Notes: generated by a model not told the origin, from the sequence alone. A stretch of DNA of 64,000 nt from a bacterium 210820-DFI.6.37 (GCA_020558355.1 JAJCKG010000012.1:1-64000), one strand, 5' to 3'; positions 1 to 7,957 are shown, counted from the stretch's first letter. Numbers and translations are program-made.

Positions 1-70
1 GCCAGTCATTCCACTGCTGGTCTGTTACATCCTTCCACAGTGGGATGTCTTTCCAATTTCTTCTTGTCAT
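1..70 (-). CDS. Lysine/glutamate 2,3-aminomutase family, N-terminus only
   Basis: Only the first 23 codons are in the window; the gene runs off the left edge. The start codon follows an ideal AAAGGAGG ribosome binding site at about 7 nt. The peptide contains WKDIPLWKDVTDQQWNDW, which I recognise as the N-terminus of radical-SAM lysine 2,3-aminomutase or glutamate 2,3-aminomutase proteins (KamA/Eam family). These interconvert alpha- and beta-amino acids using S-adenosylmethionine, PLP and a [4Fe-4S] cluster, in lysine fermentation or in beta-glutamate/beta-lysine osmolyte synthesis. The catalytic CxxxCxxC region lies outside the window, so substrate cannot be judged. Confidence 0.6.
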   Translation of the reverse strand, partial: MTRRNWKDIPLWKDVTDQQWNDW

Positions 71-111
71 ATGATCCTCCTTTTCAGACAGCAAGTCCTC
101 TGCTTTGACAC

Positions 112-170
112 AGAAAAAAATAAGCGCAACAATTCAGTACGCTACAATGTACTGTCATAGTTGTGCTTAT
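112..170 (-). terminator. Intrinsic terminator ending the methyltransferase unit
   Basis: Read on the minus strand, a long interrupted hairpin (outer arms TAAGCACAAC and GTTGCGCTTA with one mismatch, inner arms CAGTAC and GTACTG) is followed by a run of seven T. It lies between the methyltransferase gene and the aminomutase start, so it either ends the former or acts as a leader attenuator of the latter. Confidence 0.6.
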
Positions 171-245
171 ATACAAGGATTTAAAAACCGATATTCCGGG
201 TTTTTCTACTGTTTTTTCCGGTAAACGCAAAGTTCGGCAGAATCA

Positions 246-282
246 GCAGGCGCCTTAGACAGCGTGACCGTGACACGCCTGC
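246..282 (-). other. Hairpin in the 3' flank of the methyltransferase gene
   Basis: Seven-base arms GCAGGCG and CGCCTGC enclose 23 nt that can also pair as GCGTG/CACGC. No T tract follows, so it is not a standard terminator. No other gene or recognisable element is seen in 171-318. Confidence 0.3.
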
Positions 283-318
283 CCTTAAGACAAATTTAGG
301 AGTCACTGCCCAAGCCTT

Positions 319-1431
319 CTATCCCCAGACCTCTTCTGCGATTTCTTTTACCAGCGCCAGTTTGGCCCACTGCTGCTCTTCAGTCAGCTTATTTCCAATT
401 TCGCAGGAAGCAAATCCGCACTGCGGACTGAGGTACAGGCGATGAAGCGGAATATATTTTTCCGCTTCATGAATGCGGGCAATCACATCTTCTTTTTTTT
501 CCAGCTCCGGAGTCTTTGTTGTGATCAGACCCAAAACCACTTTTTTATCGCCGCTGACTTCCTTTAGAGCCTGGAACCCGCCGGAACGCGCATCATCAAA
601 TTCCAGGTAGTAAGCGTTTACATTTTCTCTGCCAAAAAGCGGCTTTGCCACACGATCATAAGCCCCGCTTCCGAAAAAGGTGGAATGGTAATTTCCCCGG
701 CATACATGGGTATTGATTACGAGATCTTCCGGCTTTCCTTCAATGGCCAAATTGTTGATCAGAAGCAATTCTTCCATAATTTCCTCCAGCCCTTCTTCAT
801 CGACACCGTAGAGCTGACAGGCCCGCGGATCTACACATGCGCCCCAGGTACAGTCATCCAACTGGATATTCCTGCATCCGGCGTTGTAAAGCTCGCGGAT
901 CACAATTTTGTATCCCTCCGCAATGTCCTGAATCAATTCCCCTCTGTCCGGGTAAATATTGCGTGTAGCTTCCAGATTAACTGGAATGGTCATCTGTTTT
1001 AAGAACTGCGCTGGCGCCGGAATTGTCTGCTTGGCAATGGTGTTCTCATCTTCCAGGGCCTTGACAAATTTATAATGTTCTACGAAAGGGTGCGCCTTTA
1101 CTGACAGCTTTCCCGTCAGGTAGGTATCATCGATCATAGCCTGTTCTCCATTAAAAGCAATCCCTTCTTTCGTTTTATGGTGGCCTACGCCTTCAAATCC
1201 CCACATAAAATCATAATGCCAGGTAGCTCTTCTGAATTCCCCGTCTGTAATAACGGAAAGGCCCGCTTTTTTCTGTTTTTCTACCAGATCCCGAATTGCG
1301 CTGTCCTCCGCTTCTGTCAGCGCCTCCTTTGTAATTCTTCCCGCTTCAAAATCAGCTCTGGCTTTTTTCAGAGGCTCCGGCCGCAAAAAACTTCCTACGA
1401 TATCGAATCGAAATGGTGTGTTTCTTCTCAT
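319..1431 (-). CDS. MetE-like cobalamin-independent methyltransferase (YxjG/YxjH type)
   Basis: This 370-residue protein matches the C-terminal catalytic half of cobalamin-independent methionine synthase and lacks the MetE N-terminal half, as in the YxjG/YxjH proteins. Likely zinc ligands are visible: His242 and Cys244 in THVCRGN and Cys338 in LSPQCGFAS. The LDD segment near residue 191 belongs to the substrate site of the fold. Family members transfer a methyl group to homocysteine or a related thiol in the cytoplasm; the donor is uncertain for the short forms. It is a single-gene unit with its own likely promoter and lies downstream of a LysR gene on the same strand, which may control it. 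Confidence 0.8.
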   Translation of the reverse strand: MRRNTPFRFDIVGSFLRPEPLKKARADFEAGRITKEALTEAEDSAIRDLVEKQKKAGLSVITDGEFRRATWHYDFMWGFEGVGHHKTKEGIAFNGEQAMIDDTYLTGKLSVKAHPFVEHYKFVKALEDENTIAKQTIPAPAQFLKQMTIPVNLEATRNIYPDRGELIQDIAEGYKIVIRELYNAGCRNIQLDDCTWGACVDPRACQLYGVDEEGLEEIMEELLLINNLAIEGKPEDLVINTHVCRGNYHSTFFGSGAYDRVAKPLFGRENVNAYYLEFDDARSGGFQALKEVSGDKKVVLGLITTKTPELEKKEDVIARIHEAEKYIPLHRLYLSPQCGFASCEIGNKLTEEQQWAKLALVKEIAEEVWG

Positions 1432-1481
1432 GGTTTATCTCCTTTTCTTGATAATAGTGACTGGTTTTGTCAACGGATATA

Positions 1482-1510
1482 AGTATATTGCCGGAGGAAG
1501 CTTTTGAAAA
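1482..1510 (-). promoter_or_regulatory. Likely promoter of the MetE-like gene
   Basis: On the minus strand, TTTTCA (1505-1510) and TATACT (1482-1487) are separated by 17 nt. They lie just after the LysR terminator and about 50 nt upstream of the start codon, which has an AAAAGGAG ribosome binding site. Confidence 0.45.
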
Positions 1511-1514
1511 ATAC

Positions 1515-1565
1515 AAAAAAACGGCAGTTATCCATAGTTTTAAACTATCGCAAGCCGTTTTTTTC
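1515..1565 (-). terminator. Terminator of the LysR gene (A/T-flanked, may act both ways)
   Basis: The arms ACGGC and GCCGT sit inside A7 and T7 runs, with the inner palindrome ATAGTTTTAAACTAT. It lies directly after the LysR stop codon. Confidence 0.75.
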
Positions 1566-1590
1566 TCTTTTTCCTTATATTAAGCGAAAT

Positions 1591-2508
1591 TCATCCTGAC
1601 TGCCCCTGTACATCAATATGCCGCCGCAGCGCTTCCATATACGCCTTTCCATATCGGCTGAGGGTTGTATTTTTTCGGGTAATGGTTCCGATCCGCATAT
1701 ATTCCTCTACCGCCAGCGGTTTTGCGATGATGTTTTCTCCATTCAGCTCCCGGCTGATCACTCCGGAGCTTACGGTGTATCCGCCCAAACCAATGAGCAG
1801 ATTAAACAGAGTAGCCCGATCTCTGACCTTAATATTTTTGTTCCGGTCCAAGGTACTGAGAATTTCTTCTGAAAAATAAAAGGAGTTATAATCTCCCTGC
1901 TCGAAGGACAGGTACGGGTAATCCTCCAGATCCTCCATTGTGATTATTTTCTTTTTGGCCAAAGGGTGGTCTGAACTGATAAATACATGGGGCTTCGCGG
2001 TAAACAGCGTTTCAAATTTCAAGTCGCTTTGCCGGATGAGTTTTTGTACGACTTCTTTGTTTTTCGAGGATACATAAAGGATTCCGATTTCACTTTTCGA
2101 TCTGGTTACGTCTTCGATAATCTCATAGGTCCGCGTCTCCCGCAGGGTAAAATCATAGCGATTACTGTTAAATTTCCGGATCACATCTACAAAGGCATTG
2201 ACCGCAAAGGAATAATGCTGGCAGGATACGGAAAAATGAGGACTTTGTTCTTTTGTTCCCAGAAATTTCTCTTCCAGAAGATCCACCTGTTCCAAAACCT
2301 GCCTCGCGTAGGAAAGAAACACGTCTCCCTCGTTGGAAACCGTCACTCCCTTATTGCTCCTGCTGAAAATGGTAATTCGCATTTCTTTTTCCAGCTCCTG
2401 GATTGCGCTGGTCAGGCTGGGCTGAGAGATAAACAGCCGTTTAGCGGCCTCTGTAATGTTTCCGGTTTCCGCTACCATTACGATATATCTCAGTTGTTGT
2501 AAGGTCAT
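1591..2508 (-). CDS. LysR family transcriptional regulator
   Basis: At 305 residues the protein has the usual LysR length. The N-terminal helix-turn-helix (MTLQQLRYIVMVAETGNITEAAKRLFISQPSLTSAI, residues 1-36) is textbook, and the rest fits the periplasmic-binding-like effector domain. It is likely an activator or repressor of an adjacent gene. The downstream co-directional MetE-like gene has its own promoter and is the obvious candidate; LysR proteins controlling methionine genes are known in other bacteria. The effector cannot be read from sequence. Confidence 0.85.
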   Translation of the reverse strand: MTLQQLRYIVMVAETGNITEAAKRLFISQPSLTSAIQELEKEMRITIFSRSNKGVTVSNEGDVFLSYARQVLEQVDLLEEKFLGTKEQSPHFSVSCQHYSFAVNAFVDVIRKFNSNRYDFTLRETRTYEIIEDVTRSKSEIGILYVSSKNKEVVQKLIRQSDLKFETLFTAKPHVFISSDHPLAKKKIITMEDLEDYPYLSFEQGDYNSFYFSEEILSTLDRNKNIKVRDRATLFNLLIGLGGYTVSSGVISRELNGENIIAKPLAVEEYMRIGTITRKNTTLSRYGKAYMEALRRHIDVQGQSG

Positions 2509-2548
2509 AGAGTATCATCTCTTTTCCTGTGTTATCGGTTCTAGTTAC

Positions 2549-2583
2549 AAAAAAGGGAATCAGCTCTGTTACTGATTCCCTTT
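2549..2583 (-). terminator. Terminator of the rpsF-ssb-rpsR operon
   Basis: On the minus strand GGGAATCAG (2572-2580) and CTGATTCCC (2555-2563) form a perfect 9-bp stem with an 8-nt loop. A run of T follows immediately. It lies 7 nt past the rpsR stop codon. Confidence 0.9.
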
Positions 2584-2590
2584 CATCCTA

Positions 2591-2821
2591 TTAGTCTGCT
2601 GTATATGGCAGCAGCGCAACGATTCTCGCTCTCTTAATCGCTGTTGTCACTTCTCTCTGGTGTACCGCGCAGGTTCCGGTGATTCTCTTAGGGAGAATCT
2701 TACCTCTCTCTGTTACATACTTTTTCAGTTTGTCAACGTCTTTGTAATCTATCGTTTCTGTCTTATCCGCACAGAACTGGCACACTTTTTTTCTTCTCAT
2801 GCCGCCGCGTCTTCTATCCAT
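2591..2821 (-). CDS. rpsR: 30S ribosomal protein S18
   Basis: A 76-residue basic protein with the S18 signature ([33 protein letters not shown], residues 26-58). It binds the 30S platform with S6. The N-terminal [15 protein letters not shown] contains a CxxC pair (Cys14, Cys17) in the position of zinc-binding C+ forms, but the further Cys (Cys52) is isolated, so zinc binding is uncertain. It is the last gene of rpsF-ssb-rpsR, 18 nt after ssb. Confidence 0.97.
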   Translation of the reverse strand: MDRRRGGMRRKKVCQFCADKTETIDYKDVDKLKKYVTERGKILPKRITGTCAVHQREVTTAIKRARIVALLPYTAD

Positions 2822-2839
2822 GACATATTCTCCTTTCTT

Positions 2840-3268
2840 TTAGAATGGAATGTCTTCATCCTCGATGGCCTGGAACCCGTCAGGAATACCCATGTCATCT
2901 TTTGGTGAAGTCTGCTCCGCAGGTCTGCTGCTTCCGCGCTCGCTCCGGTCACCCCAGTCCAAAAATTCTACGTTGTTGGCAACAACTTCTGTAGTGTAAA
3001 CTTTCACACCGTCTTTATTGACATAGCTTCCGGTCTGGATCCTGCCCTGCACACCTACGAGACGCCCTTTACCTAAAAAGCGCTCGCAGTTTTCCGCCTG
3101 CTTTCCAAATACTACGATGTTAGGAAAGTCAGTCTGCTTTTCACCGCCGTTATTTCTTACAGGGCGGTCAATCGCAATGCTGAATCGGGCAACTGCCATC
3201 TGTGTTCCGGAAGTATATCTTACTTCAGGGTCTCTTGTTAATCTTCCGATCAATACTACATTATTCAT
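2840..3268 (-). CDS. ssb: Single-stranded DNA-binding protein
   Basis: A 142-residue SSB with the OB fold in residues 1-105 (MNNVVLIGRLTRDPEVRY at the start). A charged linker leads to the acidic C-terminal tail DEDIPF that recruits repair and replication partners. Its place between rpsF and rpsR is the standard Firmicutes arrangement and couples it to ribosomal protein expression. Confidence 0.97.
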   Translation of the reverse strand: MNNVVLIGRLTRDPEVRYTSGTQMAVARFSIAIDRPVRNNGGEKQTDFPNIVVFGKQAENCERFLGKGRLVGVQGRIQTGSYVNKDGVKVYTTEVVANNVEFLDWGDRSERGSSRPAEQTSPKDDMGIPDGFQAIEDEDIPF

Positions 3269-3279
3269 AAGCCCACCCC

Positions 3280-3567
3280 TTATTTTTCATCCTTGTTGAT
3301 GATGATGTGTCTCATTACATTATCTGAGATCTTGAGTCTTCTGTCTAATTCTTTAGGCAGCTGCGGGCTTGCTTTGAATTCTACTACAACATAGTATCCT
3401 TCATTCTTTTTCTGAATCGGATACGCAAGCTTTCTCATTCCCCATACGTCTACATTGGAGACTTCGCCGTCAGCGTTGATGATCTGCTGAACTGTTTCAA
3501 CTGTGGCGTCTTTCTTTTCGTCTTCCAGTACTGGGTCGATAATGAACATAACTTCATAATTTGTCAT
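3280..3567 (-). CDS. rpsF: 30S ribosomal protein S6
   Basis: S6 partners S18 on the 30S platform. The start is the ATG at 3567 (MTNYEVMFIIDP), giving 95 residues. The frame stays open to a GTG at 3576, but the GGAGG ribosome binding site abuts that GTG directly and sits 8 nt from the ATG, so the GTG cannot be used. It heads the rpsF-ssb-rpsR operon. Confidence 0.96.
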   Translation of the reverse strand: MTNYEVMFIIDPVLEDEKKDATVETVQQIINADGEVSNVDVWGMRKLAYPIQKKNEGYYVVVEFKASPQLPKELDRRLKISDNVMRHIIINKDEK

Positions 3568-3594
3568 TCGTTTCACCTCCCTATGGACTAAATG

Positions 3595-3675
3595 GCGCTG
3601 ACCTTATGCCAGCGCAGAGATTTACATTGAAAAATCAATGCTTTTCTATTATACACTACTTGGGACAAAAAGCAA
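3595..3675 (-). promoter_or_regulatory. rpsF promoter and leader hairpin
   Basis: On the minus strand TTGCTT (3670-3675) and TATAAT (3648-3653) are 16 nt apart, a good SigA promoter. The leader then carries the hairpin GCGCTG/CAGCGC (3595-3615) about 15 nt before the ribosome binding site. S6:S18 binds a leader hairpin in many bacteria, but the loop here lacks the conserved CCG that I would expect, so autoregulation is only possible. Confidence 0.65.
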
Positions 3676-3685
3676 GGAAATTTTT

Positions 3686-4426
3686 TCATGGATGGCTCTG
3701 TGACGTTTCAGAGGCCTTAATGCGACTGAGGTCGGTGATATTTTTTTTAACAAGCTCTTTGCTTGTGCCAATTGCACTCTCTAGAACGGTATAATTTCTG
3801 GTTAATTTATACTCCGAGATTGTTGTGTCCGCAAAATTATCCCAATAGGATTCCCAGGCTGCCATCTGTTCTCCGTCGAGTCCATTTTTACCTTCGCTAA
3901 AAGCAGATAATTTTGCGTTATATAGATCGCTATTAGTATACTCTTTCTTATAGAATTCTTTATTTTCCAGCATTGTAGCTTCAAAAGTTGTCCCTGCGGC
4001 TTTACAAGCTGCTGCAATTTCGTCATAATTTTCAGCTTTTTTTGCGTCTGCAATTGCTGCCTCAATTCGTTGTTGTACTTCTTCATCGGTTAATTGAATT
4101 CCGTGATTAACAGCATACCAATAGAGAGCTTCTCGTTCTATCAGAGCCTTTTCAGCAGTATTGATTGCAGTGGCTTCGCTTTTATCAAGTAGTTTTTCTT
4201 CTTCAATACTACTGCTGAACTCTGGATAAATACTATTAGTTCCAAGTTTAGATTGAAGTTCAGACTTTTTTACTTGTAACGCTGCAAAAGCTTTTAATTT
4301 ATCCGCATTATTCGCACTAATATCACTTCCAAATGCCTCTCCGTCTACAGCACTCCAAACGCTTAAACCTAGCAGAAAGGTAATTCCTATCACACATATA
4401 GGTAATAGTTTGTTCTTAGTTTTCAT
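3686..4426 (-). CDS. Exported or membrane-anchored protein resembling SurA N-terminal region
   Basis: This 246-residue protein starts with a signal-anchor (about residues 5-25) and follows an AGGAGG site. The rest is helical and charged. Residues 80-165 (alternating TDEEVQQRI, EIAAACKAAG, KEFYKKEY) resemble the chaperone-like N-terminal domain of SurA/PrsA-type proteins, but no peptidyl-prolyl isomerase domain is present. It may bind unfolded exported proteins outside the membrane. It is the rightmost gene of the accessory block by position and the last to be transcribed. Function is not established. Confidence 0.6.
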   Translation of the reverse strand: MKTKNKLLPICVIGITFLLGLSVWSAVDGEAFGSDISANNADKLKAFAALQVKKSELQSKLGTNSIYPEFSSSIEEEKLLDKSEATAINTAEKALIEREALYWYAVNHGIQLTDEEVQQRIEAAIADAKKAENYDEIAAACKAAGTTFEATMLENKEFYKKEYTNSDLYNAKLSAFSEGKNGLDGEQMAAWESYWDNFADTTISEYKLTRNYTVLESAIGTSKELVKKNITDLSRIKASETSQSHP

Positions 4427-4444
4427 AATTTCACCTCCTCAAAC

Positions 4445-4600
4445 CTATTTTTTTGTTACTGATGAAGCATTTGGACTGGTAAAAAGTACACTTAGATGAT
4501 GCCTGGTAAAGTTCCTTTTGGTGCCGCTATCTGAATAATATTCAGTCACAGCCTCTAACCTCTCTGAAATCTGTTTTATGCCCTCTACGGCAACACACAT
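4445..4600 (-). CDS. Possible small protein, 51 residues
   Basis: An ATG at 4600 follows AGGGGG at 5 nt and opens a 51-codon frame ending in TAG at 4445, only 18 nt before the next gene. The product begins MCVAVEGIKQISERLEAVTE and has a charged amphipathic first half and a Ser/Thr-rich tail. It has no signal peptide or membrane segment. The good ribosome binding site and tight spacing favour a real gene, but I recognise no family. Confidence 0.35.
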   Translation of the reverse strand: MCVAVEGIKQISERLEAVTEYYSDSGTKRNFTRHHLSVLFTSPNASSVTKK

Positions 4601-4641
4601 ACACACCCCCTGTATTACAAATTCCCCTTTATATAAGTTAG

Positions 4642-4700
4642 ACGCAAAATGGTATAAAAAGTTTCAAACTTTTTAAAAAATATTTTAGAAAATTTTGCGT
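4642..4700. promoter_or_regulatory. Nested inverted repeats upstream of the small-protein gene
   Basis: ACGCAAAAT (4642-4650) and ATTTTGCGT (4692-4700) are exact inverted copies 41 nt apart. Between them lies a second inverted repeat, AAAAAGTTT C AAACTTTTT (4656-4674). This could be an operator pair or a weak terminator of the upstream lipoprotein gene. Confidence 0.35.
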
Positions 4701-4767
4701 ACTGCTCCATATACCCATAATCAGGGCGCCTGGCGCCTTCCAGTTCCAAATTAAAATTGTCCGTACG

Positions 4768-5307
4768 TTATCTTTCTATAGTTCGACCCGACGCGTCCAA
4801 AAATTCATATTGGACCTCTTCTATATCCGCGGTATCGATTGAGAATAAATACGCACCCAAAGATGTTTTGTCCAATACAAAGCTTTTTTCCTCTTTATCG
4901 TCTACATGCAGCACAACTCGATTCGCGCCGCCGCTTTCATTTACAACGCATACAAGCTGCTCCTGGTCTTCCGTCTTATATTGAAATACAAGATGTGTAC
5001 GCTCCGTTTCCATCTTCGAGCTTACAACAGTATAAGCGCCTTCTTGTATTTCCTCGAGAAACACATACCCAATTTCTCCTTCTGATCCATCAAACGCCGC
5101 TAACTTATACTTTCCTTTGACAGCCGTATCGCTTACATTGAAATCTGTTTTCCCATAAGCGTCACGCAAGTAATTTAAAAGGTCCTGGTCCGTTTGAATA
5201 TTACTGTCCTTGGAAGCGCAGGACGACAGGCTCAATATTGTAATAAACAACAATATCATTAATAACTTTATGCCTGTCGATTTTGAGATCAGCGCCATAC
5301 GATTCAT
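4768..5307 (-). CDS. Predicted lipoprotein
   Basis: The ATG at 5307 is preceded by AGGGAGG at 6 nt. The N-terminus has a hydrophobic stretch ending in the lipobox LSSC, so the protein should be lipidated and displayed on the outer face of the membrane. The mature part (about 150 residues) looks like a compact beta-rich domain with no recognised family. It lies in the AT-rich accessory block. Confidence 0.7.
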   Translation of the reverse strand: MNRMALISKSTGIKLLMILLFITILSLSSCASKDSNIQTDQDLLNYLRDAYGKTDFNVSDTAVKGKYKLAAFDGSEGEIGYVFLEEIQEGAYTVVSSKMETERTHLVFQYKTEDQEQLVCVVNESGGANRVVLHVDDKEEKSFVLDKTSLGAYLFSIDTADIEEVQYEFLDASGRTIER

Positions 5308-5340
5308 CACAATCCTCCCTGTATCATAATTTAATTGCTT

Positions 5341-6186
5341 TTACTTCCAAGTCAAATATTTTTCATAAAACTCTTTACTGTTTATGTCTTTTGACTTGCG
5401 TATCATAATATACAAATTATTTACAATAGAGCAAATCTCTCTTATATAAGGGATCGAATCGACTTCACTCAATTCATATTGGGAAACAAGTAATCCCGGT
5501 TGTATTATGCAATTTCTTCTGCTATAAAGAACATATTGAAAGAAAGGCTCTTCTTGCAGCGATTGAAGATTTATATTAATTGAACCATCATTTATGTATT
5601 CATACAATGCTATCTCATTACAATCATCAGCCTTTCTACCTGAATGAAAGGTATAGATCCATTTGCTTAGTCGTTGTTCATTATAGGATTGTACAAACAT
5701 TCTAATTGCGTTTGGTGTTGGTTCGGATACTTGACACGCGATTTTATTCTTAAATTCGTCTACAATTACATATACAGACTTAAAAACCATCCATAATTCG
5801 TCTAGTTGTGAATCGATGCTTTTTTCCTTATCCTTTTCCAAAGATACAAATGATATTATATCCTTAATATTTTCCGCGTCATTCGGTATTAGCAATATCT
5901 CCGATAAAGCAATTTGAACACCAATATTGTTATTTATTACTTCATATATTTTTTTAAGAGATACCTCTATGTTTTTTTTATTTGTTATAATAAAGTTCGT
6001 TTCTATACTAGTTTGATTTATAAATATATCATTTGGGTCAACTTTTTTTAACATGAATTTACCCCCATCTAAATTATTTCCGGTAATACCAACGCTGTAC
6101 ACTTGAAAACGACTCAGTTGTTGAGAATTCGTGTATAAGCCTTTGAAATATTTCCTCCAAACATAACTGGCCTTTATATTTTTCAA
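5341..6186 (-). CDS. Uncharacterised protein coupled to the SUKH gene
   Basis: I do not recognise this 281-residue soluble, hydrophilic protein. The frame opens with a TTG overlapping the SUKH stop codon, but no good ribosome binding site precedes it. An ATG at 6054 has GGGGGT at 6 nt and would give 237 residues beginning MLKKVDPND; this may be the real start. Position directly behind a SUKH gene downstream of a toxin remnant suggests a second immunity or accessory protein, which is inference from context alone. Confidence 0.55.
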   Translation of the reverse strand: MKNIKASYVWRKYFKGLYTNSQQLSRFQVYSVGITGNNLDGGKFMLKKVDPNDIFINQTSIETNFIITNKKNIEVSLKKIYEVINNNIGVQIALSEILLIPNDAENIKDIISFVSLEKDKEKSIDSQLDELWMVFKSVYVIVDEFKNKIACQVSEPTPNAIRMFVQSYNEQRLSKWIYTFHSGRKADDCNEIALYEYINDGSININLQSLQEEPFFQYVLYSRRNCIIQPGLLVSQYELSEVDSIPYIREICSIVNNLYIMIRKSKDINSKEFYEKYLTWK

Positions 6187-6638
6187 TACAGATCATAATC
6201 ATCTGTACCCCATAGCCAGAAATAAGAAAATCCCGCGCAGAGGGACGCATCAAGAAATGCTTTTAACGACATATTCATTGGCCGTAATGGACTGAAACCT
6301 TCTTCAGATATATAAATATTCCTCTCACTTCCATCACATTTTAAATAAATATAGTCTTCATAATATGTGGCTATATGAAGGTATTCTTCGCTAGTCCAGT
6401 CGTATTTGATTAACGAAACAACACTCTTTATATCGAAAAAGCGACAATCGCTAGTCTTGAAAAAACTCATCCCATTGCTGAAGTTCAGCAATGTCACATA
6501 ATCCATTGGTAAAGTAATCTTCGTCGGTTTCATTATTTTATCAATTTCTTTAGAACTGATTCCCTTTTTGAACTCAATTACGAGTTCGGTAAAATGACCT
6601 TTGCCCCATAGATTGTATGCTTTTCTGCTTGTAAACAT
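6183..6638 (-). CDS. SUKH (SMI1/KNR4) family protein, likely toxin immunity
   Basis: A 151-residue protein with the SMI1/KNR4 pattern: GISSKEIDKI, then LPMDYVTLLNFSNGMSFF, and the late F..F..W segment. SUKH proteins commonly neutralise nuclease effector domains of polymorphic toxins. It lies about 100 nt downstream of the HNH-type toxin remnant, so it is probably its immunity gene. A stronger start (ATG 6664 with GAGG) lies in another frame that stops after 28 codons; either the ATG at 6638 is used or the N-terminus has suffered a frameshift. Confidence 0.75.
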   Translation of the reverse strand: MFTSRKAYNLWGKGHFTELVIEFKKGISSKEIDKIMKPTKITLPMDYVTLLNFSNGMSFFKTSDCRFFDIKSVVSLIKYDWTSEEYLHIATYYEDYIYLKCDGSERNIYISEEGFSPLRPMNMSLKAFLDASLCAGFSYFWLWGTDDYDLY

Positions 6639-6736
6639 TTCAATGCCTTTATAACATTTTCCATTTTATACCTCTTTATGCCTCATGATTTTTTGTTTCT
6701 AGCATAACACATTAAACATTCATATACTACCTTGTT

Positions 6737-7617
6737 TTAATAGCTTCCCCACCATGAAGTTAACTTAGAATGCCTTGCCTTTGTTACGGCGAATCCATTA
6801 CTAAGAGCATTAGACCCCCATACTTCAAAGGACGCATATGATGGATGTCATAATTTTTCCAATTAAGATTAGCCTTTGGATACTTCTTTTGAAAATCAGC
6901 AATATATTTGTCTCTGAATGCGTTATCTCTCTTCTTCTTATCTACTTTTAAATTAGTCGGTGGAACATATAATTTTTTGCCAGTATACGGTTCTGTATAA
7001 GAAGGATATCGAATACATTTTTTATTATAAATATAAGAATAAGTGTTATAATCTACGTCTGCAATCCCTAATTTACCTGTAACTCTAGCTCTCCATATTC
7101 TTGATTTAGTAGTTCCATATTTAACGGAACCTGACTTAGTAGTTTTTAAATTGATGGTTTTTTCCTGCTGCGTAACAAAACTTCCTCCTGTCAATCGGTT
7201 TTGTAGTTTCAAAGTTATTTTTGCTGGAGATGGGACAGTTCCTACTGTTCTTGTAATTGTAGCTTTTACACGGTTTTTATCTGAATCTTTTGAAGTGCTA
7301 AGGGATACATTTATGTATGCAACAGGAGTAGTTGCCGTAGGCGTGTCCACTTTAGCCTCTTCTTTCTAGTCCACTATTGCATCATCATTATCCTCATAGT
7401 CATCTGCATTTTCTGATAGAAAATCTGAATCACCTTCATATACAATTTCCGCAATTTTAACTTCTTCATTTGATGTTTTGGCATCTATTGTTTCAGCTTT
7501 TTGTTCCTCAATATAATTTTCTAATTCTTGTTCTATACTTTCAATAGTTTTACACTGTTCAGATTTACCATTTGCATATACTCCTATTGAAGTCATTGAT
7601 AAAATCAATGTAACCAT
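6737..7617 (-). pseudogene. Broken secreted toxin with C-terminal HNH-type nuclease domain
   Basis: Three lesions break one ancestral gene. The N-terminus is a truncated copy of the neighbouring amidase signal peptide (from TLILSMTSIGVYAN onward). An in-frame TAG lies at 7366-7368. A missing base in the G run at 6815-6819 shifts the frame inside the nuclease. Adding one G joins NYDIHHMRPLKYGG to SNALSNGFAVTKARHSKLTS and then WWGSY, ending at 6737. That is the HH...H..L..WW pattern of HNH/WHH-type polymorphic-toxin nucleases. The middle part (about 6950-7340) is beta-rich and Thr-rich. The SUKH gene downstream supports a toxin origin. Confidence 0.75.
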
Positions 7618-7908
7618 TCAACCTTCCCCATAGTATTTTGCAAAATGAAAAGGTCCAAAAGAGTAAACTACCCAAGTATATAATTCATTTTGCGTCGCTT
7701 TTTCCATAGGAGAATTTTCTGTAATCCTGTAAAGCGTTTTTGTATCATCAATATCCTTTAATTTTTCATACTCCATAGAAACAGCGCTTTTAGGAGAATA
7801 AAAAAATATAACAGTCCTTAAGGTTGCATCTACAGATAAGCTAATCATACAAATTATCATCGCTATACATATAATTACTATTATTATTTTTGCCTTCTTT
7901 GTTTTCAT
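7618..7908 (-). CDS. Small single-pass membrane protein
   Basis: The ATG at 7908 (MKTKKAKIIIV) follows AAAGGGAG and gives 96 residues. One N-terminal membrane segment (about residues 6-28) is followed by a short hydrophilic domain. The stop codon touches the first codon of the truncated toxin copy, which marks a recombination junction. The C-terminus may therefore be shortened or altered. No family is recognised. Confidence 0.5.
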   Translation of the reverse strand: MKTKKAKIIIVIICIAMIICMISLSVDATLRTVIFFYSPKSAVSMEYEKLKDIDDTKTLYRITENSPMEKATQNELYTWVVYSFGPFHFAKYYGEG

Positions 7909-7957
7909 TATTGATGCTCCCTTTATTATAATATACAATTAGATACCACTATACATA

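Noticed and set aside
3592-3620. Canonical S6:S18 leader-binding motif before rpsF
   Set aside because: The hairpin is present, but the conserved CCG of the motif is not in the loop or bulge, so only a generic leader hairpin is reported.
6812-6822. Programmed -1 frameshift in the toxin at the G run
   Set aside because: A run of only five G without a slippery heptamer or a downstream structure, plus a separate amber codon and a truncated leader in the same gene, point to decay instead.
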